Made by a program: the position numbers and the translations under genes. The notes beneath the pieces are model-generated. The model did not search any database. It was not told the DNA's origin and was given only the letters and a program-made list of their open reading frames with translations. Below, piece by piece: positions 32,821 through 42,375 of a DNA stretch of 64,000 nucleotides (position 1 is its first letter; the number at the start of each line of letters is the position of its first letter). The DNA comes from Ilumatobacter fluminis (GTDB lineage: Bacteria; Actinomycetota; Acidimicrobiia; Acidimicrobiales; Ilumatobacteraceae): the NCBI RefSeq assembly GCF_004364865.1, contig NZ_SOAU01000001.1, forward strand, positions 3,566,001 through 3,630,000, written 5' to 3'.

Positions 32821-34887
32821 TCATCCGGCGAGGGCCACGAGGTTCGGAGCGATCGTCTCGTAGATCAGGTTGGCGCCGGGCTTGTAGACGTGCACACCGT
32901 CCCATCGGTACCCGAGATCGGTCGCGATCACCTCGTCGGCACACCACTCGTCGGGCCCCTCGACGAACGTCGTGTCGGCACGGCCGTCGGCGACCGACCG
33001 CAGCAGATCGTTCACCCGGGCGACACGGGCGTCGTCGGCACGCTCGGGCAGCGGTGGGACACCCGCTCCCTCGGCCTCGACCGGCCGCATGCACGCTGCC
33101 TCGAGCAACGCCATCCGGGCGCCCGACGGCGCCATCGCGTCGAGCCCCTCGTTCAGGTTCGCCGTGAACAACGCGTCCCATTCCGGCGTTCCGAACACAT
33201 AGGTGCCGTCGTCCTGTTGTAGGTCGAACACGTCCCAGGCACCGAGGACGACCAGCACCACATCGGCGCCCTGTGCTCCTTCGCCCCAGTAGGCCGACCA
33301 GTTCGGACACAGGCTGGCGAACGAGTTGCTGAACGAGGTGCGTTCGCTCAGAACCGACCCGTGGTCGTACACACTGCATCCGTCGAGCGCACGGTCGGTG
33401 ATGTCGAAGGTGTCCTCGATCCCGTCGGGCAGGTTGATGGCGAGCGAGTGCGCCTGCGAATCACCGACGATCGTGACGTCGATCGGCTCGGCGGGCGCAA
33501 CGGCGGGCATGGTGGCGTCGGGAGCGGCGGCTTCGCTCACCACCGACGCGAGCGGTGCGGCATCGAGGACGAACTCGACGTCGTCACCGCCGGCGGCGAC
33601 ATCGAAATCGTCGACCTGCCAGTAGAAGCCGCCGAGCGCCAGCAGCACGACGCTCAGTGCCCCGACGGGGGCGACCGGGAACTGTCGCTGGCGCGACCAC
33701 CAATCGGCCAGCGCACCGCGACGGACCGGTTCTTCGATGAAGCGGTAGCTCACCTCGGCGATCGCGATCGACAGGACGAACGCCGGCAGGAATCGAGACC
33801 ACTGCCCGGTCGTGGCACCCATCAGGACGAAGATCGGCCAGTGCCACAGGTACCACCCGTAGCTCCGCTTGCCGACCTCGACGAGCACCGGCTGCGACAG
33901 CAGGAACCGTGTGCCGGCGGACGCCGGGTGCACGACGATCAGCACGAGCACGAGCGACACCAGCGACACGAACGCGAGCAGCCACGGGTACAGGTAGTCG
34001 GCGGTCAGCTCGGCGGCGACGAAGCAGCACGTGAGCAGCCCCAGCCCGACCCCGGTCGCGATGTCGAGTCCGCGCGACGGCGCGTGGAACGCGGCCTCGG
34101 ATCGCCACGGTCGCCAGACGAACGCGGCAGCCGCACCCATGAGGAGCCCGCCGGACCGCGTGATCGTCGACAGATAGTTGAAGTTCACCCGATCGGCGCC
34201 GTCGAGAAACCCGATCGGACCATCGATCGGCGTCGGCCCACCGCGCTGTACCCACCACGTGAGGGCCATCACCGCGACGATCGCGACGAGCAACCACCGC
34301 ACCACCCGATCGGGCCGCTTGCCGGCGAGCAGGAAGGTGAACACGAGTGGCCACACGACGTACCACTGCTCCTCCACTGCGAGGCTCCACAGGTGCCGCA
34401 GCAGCGGCGGATCACCCGGCTGGAAGTAGGGCACGTCGCCGACGATCTGGGCCCAGTTGTTCACGTAGAGGATCGACCACGGCAGGTCGCTGCGGAGCTG
34501 CGACGTCTGCTCGGCGGTTCCGAACACCGCCGTCCAGGCCGCGATCGCGGCGAGCATCGTGAACAGGGCCGGGAACAGCCGACGTGCACGCCGGATCCAG
34601 AACTGCGAGAGCGACACGCCGCCGGTCTTGTCGTGCTCCTCGATCAGCAGCATCGTGATGAGGTAGCCCGAGACGACGAAGAACACCTCGACGCCGAAGA
34701 AGCCGCCGTGCATCCACGAGAACCCGCCGTGGTAGAGGATCACGGCGACGACCGACAGCGCCCGCAGCCCGTCGAGGCCGGGCTGATACCCCATCCGCGG
34801 TCGCGACAACGTGGTGGCCGAACGCGACGGACGAGCGCGACGCATCGGGCGCGTCAGCCCGGGCGGCGTCTCGGTCGTGGTCGACAT
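32821..34887 (-). CDS. Membrane acyltransferase-3 / SGNH fusion (OafA-type O-acyltransferase)
   Basis: The protein is 688 residues. An acyltransferase-3 domain spans about 30-400 with roughly ten helices: GYQPGLDGLRALSVVAVILYH at the start holds the first motif, FFVVSGYLITMLLI and RRLFPALF follow, and the WSLAVEEQWYVVWP motif is conserved. A linker leads to a periplasmic SGNH hydrolase-like domain (about 470-688) with block I VTIVGDSQAHSLAI and the C-terminal WDGVHVYKPGA carrying the Asp-His pair. Such fusions O-acetylate cell-surface polysaccharides or peptidoglycan, or modify secondary metabolites. The acceptor is unknown. It is monocistronic, upstream of and divergent from a secreted protein gene. 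Confidence 0.93.
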   Translation of the reverse strand: MSTTTETPPGLTRPMRRARPSRSATTLSRPRMGYQPGLDGLRALSVVAVILYHGGFSWMHGGFFGVEVFFVVSGYLITMLLIEEHDKTGGVSLSQFWIRRARRLFPALFTMLAAIAAWTAVFGTAEQTSQLRSDLPWSILYVNNWAQIVGDVPYFQPGDPPLLRHLWSLAVEEQWYVVWPLVFTFLLAGKRPDRVVRWLLVAIVAVMALTWWVQRGGPTPIDGPIGFLDGADRVNFNYLSTITRSGGLLMGAAAAFVWRPWRSEAAFHAPSRGLDIATGVGLGLLTCCFVAAELTADYLYPWLLAFVSLVSLVLVLIVVHPASAGTRFLLSQPVLVEVGKRSYGWYLWHWPIFVLMGATTGQWSRFLPAFVLSIAIAEVSYRFIEEPVRRGALADWWSRQRQFPVAPVGALSVVLLALGGFYWQVDDFDVAAGGDDVEFVLDAAPLASVVSEAAAPDATMPAVAPAEPIDVTIVGDSQAHSLAINLPDGIEDTFDITDRALDGCSVYDHGSVLSERTSFSNSFASLCPNWSAYWGEGAQGADVVLVVLGAWDVFDLQQDDGTYVFGTPEWDALFTANLNEGLDAMAPSGARMALLEAACMRPVEAEGAGVPPLPERADDARVARVNDLLRSVADGRADTTFVEGPDEWCADEVIATDLGYRWDGVHVYKPGANLIYETIAPNLVALAG

Positions 34888-34998
34888 CCCGACAATGTTA
34901 CGGACCGGTGACGACGAACTGCGGCATCCCCGACGGCGACCGGCGAAGCCCCGAAGAAATCCTCAGCACGACCCGAACCGGTCCGCATACGTTGACCG

Positions 34999-35015
34999 GT
35001 GTCCACAGCGGACAC
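34999..35015. promoter_or_regulatory. Inverted repeat GTGTCC-ACAGC-GGACAC upstream of secreted protein
   Basis: A perfect 6-bp inverted repeat with a 5-nt spacer, 25 bp upstream of ATG 35040. It contains the decamer ACAGCGGACA (35005-35014), which occurs twice more in this window, at 38414-38423 and 38454-38463, also inside partial hairpins. It may be an operator or a 5' UTR hairpin. The rest of the 152-bp divergent spacer shows nothing recognised. Confidence 0.4.
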
Positions 35016-35039
35016 GAGCGATCCACACGAAGGGACGAC

Positions 35040-36110
35040 ATGGAGACCACGACGACCACGACGACGACGGCGACCGCCACGACATCGGCCACGAGGAACC
35101 ACCGGTCCGGATGGGCGGCGTTCGGTGCCGCCGTGGCGGTCACCCTCGGCGCCGGCGGCATGAGCATGGTCAGCGCCGACACCAGCCCGGAGGGTGCCGC
35201 CACGTTCGTCGGGACCGACCCGTGCCGCATCCTCGACACTCGCGACGCACCCAACCGCGTCAACAGCTTCGACACGCTCGGACCGAGCGGCACGATCACC
35301 GTCACGGCATCCGGCGACGTCGGCAACTGCAAGGCCGCCGACGGTACGGCGATCCCTGCTGCCGCGACCGGTCTCCAGCTCAACGTGACGGCCCTCGGCG
35401 CGAGCGCGATAACCGACCTGCGGGTCTTCCCCGGCGCCGGTGCACCGCCGACGGCATCGAACCTCAACCCGTACCCGGGTGAACCGCCCGTCCCGAACGC
35501 CGTCACCGTCAAGCTCGACGACAGCGACCGGTTCTCGATCTGGAACAACCAAGGCAACGTCGACGTCCTCGTCGACGTCGTCGGCTACTACACCGACGAG
35601 TTCACGATCACCGGCGACGAGGTGCAGAACAACACCCTCACCAAGGTCGACATCCTCGACGAAGCCGGCGCCGCGTACGCCGGCGAGACCCTCAACCCGA
35701 ACATCGCATTGGACTCGGACAGCACCACGGTCGGCAGTGTGCGTCTCAACATCCCGGCCGACGGCCTCGCCATCGTGCACGCCGACATCGTGTGGAGTGA
35801 GGTCAACAACGGGTTCAACGACGTCTCCAACTGCCAGATCGTGAAGGCCGGTTCGACCTACGTGAATGACGACCCGTACATCCGGATGAACGACAACGGC
35901 GGTGACACCGGATACTTCGACCAGTCGAGCGGCCATCGGACCTTCGAGGTTTCGACCGCCGACAACACGGGCGACGTGTCCACGGGATTCGGTGTGACGT
36001 TCAATCTCGTGTGTCTCGAACTCAACGGTGACATGACGGTCGTGTCGACGTACATGACGGCTGAGTACGTCCCCACCAACCGTGCCCCACTGGGCGACGG
36101 AGGCGGCTGA
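35040..36110 (+). CDS. Secreted beta-rich protein with FVGTDPCRILDTR-type domain
   Basis: This 356-residue protein has a Thr-rich N-terminus, a hydrophobic export segment (about 24-45, AAFGAAVAVTLGAGGMS) and an extracellular part. Residues about 57-185 read FVGTDPCRILDTRDAPN ... NPYPGEPPVPNAVTV and end NVDVLVDVVGYYTDE. I know this module from many exported Acidimicrobiia proteins, often in multiple copies, but it has no assigned function. The remaining 170 residues are a second beta-rich domain, with VSNCQIVKAGSTYVN and FNLVCLELNGD possibly forming a disulphide. No LPXTG, membrane anchor or catalytic motif is seen. ATG 35040 has AAGGGA ahead. Confidence 0.8.
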   Translation: METTTTTTTTATATTSATRNHRSGWAAFGAAVAVTLGAGGMSMVSADTSPEGAATFVGTDPCRILDTRDAPNRVNSFDTLGPSGTITVTASGDVGNCKAADGTAIPAAATGLQLNVTALGASAITDLRVFPGAGAPPTASNLNPYPGEPPVPNAVTVKLDDSDRFSIWNNQGNVDVLVDVVGYYTDEFTITGDEVQNNTLTKVDILDEAGAAYAGETLNPNIALDSDSTTVGSVRLNIPADGLAIVHADIVWSEVNNGFNDVSNCQIVKAGSTYVNDDPYIRMNDNGGDTGYFDQSSGHRTFEVSTADNTGDVSTGFGVTFNLVCLELNGDMTVVSTYMTAEYVPTNRAPLGDGGG

Positions 36111-36134
36111 GCCGGAGCGGGCCGTCTCGCCGCG

Positions 36135-37490
36135 TCAGCGACGCAGGGTCGTGCCGTCCTTCGTCGTCTCGACCGTCCAGCCGTCGGCCTGCAGCTCCGC
36201 ACGGAGACAGTCGGCGGTCTCGAAGTCCTTCGCGGCACGAGCGGCGTCGAGTTCTGCCGCCGTCGCGAGCGCCTCGGCGGGCACCTCGTCGGCGCCGCGC
36301 AACGCGATCCCCAAGGTGCTCGCGATCTCGAGCGCCGATGCGACCAGCTGCCCGGCCGCGTCGTCGCCGGCATCGAGCGCGGCGTTCGCACGACGAACGG
36401 TGTCGAACAACAGCGCCGTCGCCTTCGGTGTGTCGAGATCGTCGTCCATCGCGCCACGGAACGCATCGAGCACGTCGGCATCCGGCTCGGACGCCGACAC
36501 CGACGCCGTACGCGCCGCGAACGCATCGAGACCCGCCAGCGACTTGACGGCGGCATCGATGTTGTCCTGGGTGATCTTGACCGGGCTGCGGTAGTGGGAC
36601 TGGAGCAGCACCATGCGGTACGCCCGCGGATCGAACCGCTCGATCAGGTCGAGCAGGTTCGACACGTTGCCGAGGCTCTTCGACATCTTCTCGCCCTCGG
36701 CGTCGACCACGAAGCCGTTGTGCATCCAGTGGTTGGCGAACCGCTTGCCGAGCGCGACGGCCTGAGCCCGCTCGTTCTCGTGGTGCGGGAACCGCAGGTC
36801 TTGCCCACCGCAGTGCAGGTCGAAGCCCTCACCGAGCAGGTCGAGGCTCATCACGACGCACTCGCTGTGCCAGCCGGGTCGACCGTCACCCCACGGCGAC
36901 GGCCACGACGGCTCGTCGGGCTTGGAGTACTTCCACAGGACGAAATCGGCCGGGTGTCGCTTGAACTCGGCGCCGAACACCGCTCGCTCGCCACCGCCCG
37001 ACCGCATGTCGTCGAGTGACTGCTGCGCGAGCAGGCCATAGCCCTCGACCGTCTCGACCGAGAGGTAGATCCCGTCCTCGGTGTCGTAGGCGCGCCCGAG
37101 CTCGAGGAGCTGGCCGATCATCTCGACCATCTGGTCGACGTATTCGGTGGCGTGCGGGACGTCGGTGGGCCGTTGGACGTCGATGCCGTCCATCGCCTCG
37201 AACCAGACACGCTCGCACTTGGTCGTGATGTCTTGCCAGGGGCGATCTTCGCGCTTGGCACGCTCGATGATCTTGTCCTCGATGTCGGTGATGTTCGACA
37301 CGAGCCGGACCTCGAGCCCCGTCCACTCGAGGTAGCGACGCAAGATGTCGTACTCGAGGGTGGCCCGACCGTGTCCGAGGTGGGGCGGGCCGTACACCGT
37401 GGGGCCGCACAGGTAGATGCTCACCGTGCCGGGCTCGCGCGTCGCGAGTTCGCGGACCTCTCGGGTGGCGGTGTCGTACAAGCGCAGCAT
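36135..37490 (-). CDS. cysS: Cysteinyl-tRNA synthetase
   Basis: This 451-residue class I synthetase has the HIGH-like PTVYGPPHLGHGR near residue 30 and KMSKS in GEKMSKSLGN. Zinc ligands are Cys in IYLCGPTV, Cys in WHSECVVMS and His/Glu in FPHHENERAQA. The C-terminal DALR/anticodon region is complete. MshC, the mycothiol ligase paralogue, is similar but shorter and lacks the full anticodon domain, so CysS is preferred. ATG 37490 is the family start; the frame is open 60 bp further upstream. The promoter is shared with the divergent deoD gene (58 bp). Confidence 0.94.
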   Translation of the reverse strand: MLRLYDTATREVRELATREPGTVSIYLCGPTVYGPPHLGHGRATLEYDILRRYLEWTGLEVRLVSNITDIEDKIIERAKREDRPWQDITTKCERVWFEAMDGIDVQRPTDVPHATEYVDQMVEMIGQLLELGRAYDTEDGIYLSVETVEGYGLLAQQSLDDMRSGGGERAVFGAEFKRHPADFVLWKYSKPDEPSWPSPWGDGRPGWHSECVVMSLDLLGEGFDLHCGGQDLRFPHHENERAQAVALGKRFANHWMHNGFVVDAEGEKMSKSLGNVSNLLDLIERFDPRAYRMVLLQSHYRSPVKITQDNIDAAVKSLAGLDAFAARTASVSASEPDADVLDAFRGAMDDDLDTPKATALLFDTVRRANAALDAGDDAAGQLVASALEIASTLGIALRGADEVPAEALATAAELDAARAAKDFETADCLRAELQADGWTVETTKDGTTLRR

Positions 37491-37548
37491 GACCGCCCAG
37501 CCTAGGAGGGCGTGGAGCGCGGGCACGGTCTCGTTTACGCTGACGGCC

Positions 37549-38265
37549 ATGCCGATTCACTTGCGTGCCGAGAGCGGGGACTACGCCCCCAACGTGCTGT
37601 GCCCGGGCGACCCCCGCCGCGCGGCCTACATCGCCGAGACCTTCTTCGACCCGGGCTACCGCATGGTCAACGAGGAGCGCGGCATGCTCGGCTTCACCGG
37701 CACCTTCGAGGGCGCACCGATCAGTGTCCAGACCACCGGCATGGGCGCCCCCTCGTCGGGCATCGTGTTCGAGGAACTCGCGATGCTCGGCGTCGAACGT
37801 TTCGTGCGCGTCGGCACCTGCGGCGGCCTCAAGGACGGGATGCAGATGGGCGACACCGTCGTCGGTATCTCGGCCACCGCCGAAGACCAGACACCGCTCC
37901 GCCTGGCACAGATGGACTCCTACGCCCCGACCGGCACGTTCACCCTCGCCGAGACGGCTGCCCGCCTCGCACGCGAGTCGGGCGCGACGGTGCACGTCGG
38001 CGCCGTCGTGACGAGCGGTGTCTTTTACGACCCGGACTCGACGACGTTCGCCCGGTGGAAGCGCACCGGCCACATCGGCGTCGAGATGGAAGCGGCGATG
38101 ATGTACACCGTTGCCGCGCTCCGTGGGCTCGAAGCGCTCGCGATCATGACGGTCTCCGACCTGCTCGAGGAGTCGGGTGACACGAGCCGCATCAGCGATG
38201 AGGAACTGAAGCAGGGCGTCGACGCGATGATGCGCCTCGCGTGCCGGGTGGCGACGTCCGACTGA
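37549..38265 (+). CDS. deoD: Purine-nucleoside phosphorylase, DeoD type
   Basis: The 238-residue length is that of the hexameric DeoD enzymes. MPIHLRAESGDYAPNVLCPG starts with the His and Asp-containing substrate region. QTTGMGAPSSGIVFEEL is the nucleoside phosphorylase signature, RVGTCGG supplies the phosphate-binding Arg, and GVEMEAAMMYTVAA the ribose-binding Glu/Met. The catalytic Asp-type residue lies in MTVSDLLEESG. It splits purine nucleosides with phosphate in salvage. ATG 37549 is at the expected N-terminus. A terminator-like hairpin follows at 38297-38333. Confidence 0.94.
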   Translation: MPIHLRAESGDYAPNVLCPGDPRRAAYIAETFFDPGYRMVNEERGMLGFTGTFEGAPISVQTTGMGAPSSGIVFEELAMLGVERFVRVGTCGGLKDGMQMGDTVVGISATAEDQTPLRLAQMDSYAPTGTFTLAETAARLARESGATVHVGAVVTSGVFYDPDSTTFARWKRTGHIGVEMEAAMMYTVAALRGLEALAIMTVSDLLEESGDTSRISDEELKQGVDAMMRLACRVATSD

Positions 38266-38296
38266 CCTCCGATCTCCCCGACCCGATCCGGACTGG

Positions 38297-38333
38297 CACG
38301 TCCCGGCGGCGCAGCGGACGCCGCCGGGACGTG
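38297..38333 (+). terminator. 15-bp perfect hairpin after deoD
   Basis: CACGTCCCGGCGGCG and CGCCGCCGGGACGTG enclose the loop CAGCGGA. It lies 32 bp after the deoD stop. No T-tract follows, so termination would rely on the stem alone. Confidence 0.65.
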
Positions 38334-38439
38334 TGGTCCTGTGGTCCGGACCGTTCCCGTTGCAGCGTGTGAGCCGGAGCTCCAGCCGCCCCACGATCCG
38401 ACACGCCGTCCCAACAGCGGACAGGACGACGGCGAATCG

Positions 38440-38478
38440 CGATGTGCGTCGTCACAGCGGACATGACGTCGCACATCG
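38440..38478. other. 15-bp hairpin with CAGCGGACA loop
   Basis: CGATGTGCGTCGTCA and TGACGTCGCACATCG pair over 15 positions with one T-T mismatch. The loop again begins CAGCGGA, as in the hairpin at 38297. It is neither adjacent to a gene end nor followed by a T-run, so its role is open. Confidence 0.6.
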
Positions 38479-38585
38479 AACACCCGGGAAGCGTGTTCCG
38501 AAATGAGAGAGGCTGTGCCGGGCGCGATCGTGACGCGGGTCACCGGACTTTTTCTCGGCGAGCGCCGACGAAGCGACTCGAGCCG

Positions 38586-38627
38586 AAAAACAGTGCTGGG
38601 TGCCGGACCCGCCGTCCGGCACCCAGC
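38586..38627 (-). terminator. Rho-independent terminator of the sigma-factor fusion gene
   Basis: On the minus strand GCTGGGTGCCGGAC-GGCGG-GTCCGGCACCCAGC forms a perfect 14-bp stem (38595-38627) and is followed by ACTGTTTTTCGG (T-run at 38586-38590). It lies about 170 bp downstream of the stop at 38799. It is the best intrinsic terminator outside the ilv attenuator. Confidence 0.8.
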
Positions 38628-38798
38628 CACGACCGACCACCGTCGCCCCAGGCGGATGGGGCACGCGACGGGGGCAGCCGCAAGGCGACACGCCGGCAAG
38701 GCCGACGCGCAACCTGTGTGAACACCAGGGAAAGTGTTCAGGTGTCGTTCTAGCAGCTCCGAACGCCGCGAAGGAACCTCCTCGGCGGAAATTCCCGC

Positions 38799-40553
38799 TC
38801 AGGGTGACGTCAGCGTCTGCACGGCGGTCCCGGTGGCGTCGAGCACGGTGAACGTCACGGGCCCGACCGCCGTCTGCAGCTCGACCGACGCGATGTCGGG
38901 GGCGACGACGCCGCCGAGCGAGCACGACGCGGCACCGCACGACACGTTCGAGGTGCTGCGCAGGTCGAACGAGGTCGACACGGTGATCGTTCCCAACTCA
39001 CCGGTCAGTCCGATCACGACGAGGTGGATCCGCTTGACCCCCGAGTTCCCGACCGGCGAGTCGGACACGATGTAGGCGGTTCCAGGACCGAGGACGACCG
39101 GCACCGTCGTCGTCGCCGGGGTCGTCGTCGCCGGGGTCGTCGTCACCGGTGTCGTCGTCGTCACCGGTGTCGTCGTCGTCACCGGTGTCGTCGTCGTGGT
39201 CACCGGTACCGTCGTCGTGGTCACCGGGGTCGTCGTCGTGGTCACCGGCACCGTCGTCGTGGGCACCGGTACCGTCGTCGTGGGCACCGTCGTCGTCGGC
39301 ACGGCCCGGCGGGGCGTGACCGTGGTGGGAGAGACGACCACCGGCGCGATGGTCGTGGTCGGGTCCGGCGTCTCGACCGCAACCGCAGCCGTGGTCGGGA
39401 CCGAGGTCGTGGTCACGACCGTGGTCGTGGTCGTCGCGGGCGTCGTCGTACTCACGACGGCGGCGGGCTCGTTCCCGGCCGGATCGGACGCGGTTGCGGC
39501 CGCATCGGCGCCGCCGGCTCCCCGATCGGCGGACGAGTCCGAGGCACCGCCGGTGGCACCGGGGTCGTCATCCGACCCGGAGGCGTCGTCGGGTCGGGCG
39601 GCTGTCGCCCCGTCGGATCCGGTCGCTCCGGCCGGTTCGACGGCCGACGAGCCGTCGGCGCGCAGGGACGCTCCGGCGACGAGAGCGAACACGAGCAACC
39701 CGGCCACCACACCGACCGACAACCCGGCGGCCAGTTGCTTCGGAAGCCGACGGAACCAGCCGACCAGCCCCGTCATCCCCAACCCGACCGGCAGGAGTGC
39801 CGACGAGACCGAGAATCCGTGGAACGCGATCATGGCCGGCGCCAGGGCGACGCCCAGCTTGCTGCCGGTCACGGCGCCGACACGCCAGGCGATCGCCGCA
39901 CACTCGTCGCACCCGCCCAGGTGCTCGTCGACGACTGCATCCACCGCGTCGGCGGTCGCGTCACCGGCGATCAGCATCTGCAGGTGCAGACGGACGTCGT
40001 CGTTGCACGCGTCGTCGACCACCTGGGTCAAGTAGGCCGAGCGCAGCCCGGCCCGCGCTCGCTTGCGGAGCGCCGAGAAGGCGTTCGCGGAGGGAAGGTC
40101 GAGCAGCGGTGCGGCGTGGCGAGGCGACATGCCCTCCACGTCGCTGTACCAGAGTGCGTTCTGCCACGCCTCCGGCAGTGACAGGTACGCCGTCGCCACA
40201 CGCGGATCGACGTCGGCGGTCTCGTCGTCGAGCAGTGTGCTCACGTCGAGTTCGACTTCCTGATACGGCGCCGCCTGCCCGGCCGCGACCGACCGGATCG
40301 TGGCGGCGAGATAGGGGCCGAAGCCCTGGGTCGGCCCGGCACCGCGCGAGATCGCGGTGAGGACCCGCCGGAACGCTTCCGCGACGTAGTCGTCGGCATG
40401 GCGGCGCGACTGACGACGCGCGACCTTGTACGCGAAGTCGTGGTAGCGCGCGAACAGTTCGCCGTACGCGTCGTGGTCGCCGGCGCGAACGAGTTCGAGC
40501 AGCGCGACCGTGTCGAGGTCGACGAATCGCCGCGCTGTGGTCGTCGCAGCCAT
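38799..40553 (-). CDS. ECF-like sigma factor fused to zinc-finger anti-sigma-like and membrane domains
   Basis: The protein is 584 residues. Sigma region 2 lies at about 15-90 (LLELVRAGDHDAYGELFARY, ADDYVAEAFRRVLTA). Sigma region 4 lies at about 124-175 (LPEAWQNALWYSDVEGMSPR, then LRKRARAGLRSAYL). A ZAS-type zinc motif H-x3-C-x2-C follows (His221, Cys225, Cys228 in DEHLGGCDEC). Hydrophobic stretches lie at about 243-276 and 284-305, then an acidic linker, a 120-residue Thr/Pro/Val repeat stalk (TTTVPVTTTT), and a C-terminal extracellular domain (about 490-584) with two Cys. The expected reading is a sigma factor held at the membrane, with sensing outside. Whether the first hydrophobic stretch spans the membrane is unclear, and it decides C-terminal topology. 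It is monocistronic. Confidence 0.88.
   Translation of the reverse strand: MAATTTARRFVDLDTVALLELVRAGDHDAYGELFARYHDFAYKVARRQSRRHADDYVAEAFRRVLTAISRGAGPTQGFGPYLAATIRSVAAGQAAPYQEVELDVSTLLDDETADVDPRVATAYLSLPEAWQNALWYSDVEGMSPRHAAPLLDLPSANAFSALRKRARAGLRSAYLTQVVDDACNDDVRLHLQMLIAGDATADAVDAVVDEHLGGCDECAAIAWRVGAVTGSKLGVALAPAMIAFHGFSVSSALLPVGLGMTGLVGWFRRLPKQLAAGLSVGVVAGLLVFALVAGASLRADGSSAVEPAGATGSDGATAARPDDASGSDDDPGATGGASDSSADRGAGGADAAATASDPAGNEPAAVVSTTTPATTTTTVVTTTSVPTTAAVAVETPDPTTTIAPVVVSPTTVTPRRAVPTTTVPTTTVPVPTTTVPVTTTTTPVTTTTVPVTTTTTPVTTTTPVTTTTPVTTTPATTTPATTTVPVVLGPGTAYIVSDSPVGNSGVKRIHLVVIGLTGELGTITVSTSFDLRSTSNVSCGAASCSLGGVVAPDIASVELQTAVGPVTFTVLDATGTAVQTLTSP
39104..39303. repeat. Coding tandem repeat (Thr/Pro/Val stalk)
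   Basis: Degenerate units of about 24-30 bp of the form GTCGTCGTCGTGGTCACCGG(T/G) lie inside the sigma-fusion gene. They encode the TTTVPVTTTTPV stalk. Adjacent units such as those at 39131-39190 are nearly identical, so length variation between strains is likely. Similar Thr-rich DNA is present in the sortase gene. Confidence 0.8.
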
Positions 40554-40684
40554 CGCTGCAACGCTACCGGAATGTCCGGACGAGTACGGGTCGCCGCCTG
40601 CACATCACGAAGAAGCGCCTGCGAGCGTCATTCGTGACGCCGCGATCCCGACTTCACCAAAACCTCACACAAGGCGAGGTGTAT

Positions 40685-40748
40685 CGGGTCGGGTGTCGCA
40701 CGGAACGGTGAGGCGCAGCGCAACCGTTTCTCGGGCGCACCCGACCCG
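40685..40748 (-). other. Two-stage hairpin downstream of ilvC
   Basis: Outer stem CGGGTCGGGTG (40685-40695) with CACCCGACCCG (40738-40748), 11 bp and perfect. Inner stem AACGGT (40704-40709) with ACCGTT (40723-40728). It lies 12 bp after the ilvC stop on the minus strand. A weaker ACCTC...GAGGTTTT element follows near 40660-40681. It probably ends the ilvBNC transcript or protects its 3' end. The 206-bp spacer holds no gene. Confidence 0.55.
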
Positions 40749-40759
40749 GAACCCCGGAG

Positions 40760-42356
<1,597 letters not shown>

Positions 42357-42375
42357 CGGAGGTTCTCGTTTCGGC

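Larger units (their letters stand above)
38266..38798. other. 533-bp hairpin-rich non-coding spacer
   Basis: No gene is supported in this spacer between convergent deoD and the sigma-factor fusion. It holds four hairpins (38297-38333, 38440-38478, 38595-38627, and the short TGAACAC / GTGTTCA pair at 38719-38740). It also has two copies of ACAGCGGACA (38414-38423, 38454-38463). One hairpin is a good minus-strand terminator; the others could be terminators or part of a small RNA. No promoter can be assigned with confidence. Confidence 0.7.

Noticed and set aside
36886-38394. 502-codon minus-strand frame across cysS and deoD
   Set aside because: It crosses a divergent promoter and opposes deoD; the protein is low-complexity and without similarity.
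39104-39303. Possible regulatory repeat (GTCGTC arrays)
   Set aside because: It lies in frame within the sigma-fusion gene and simply encodes its Thr/Pro/Val stalk.
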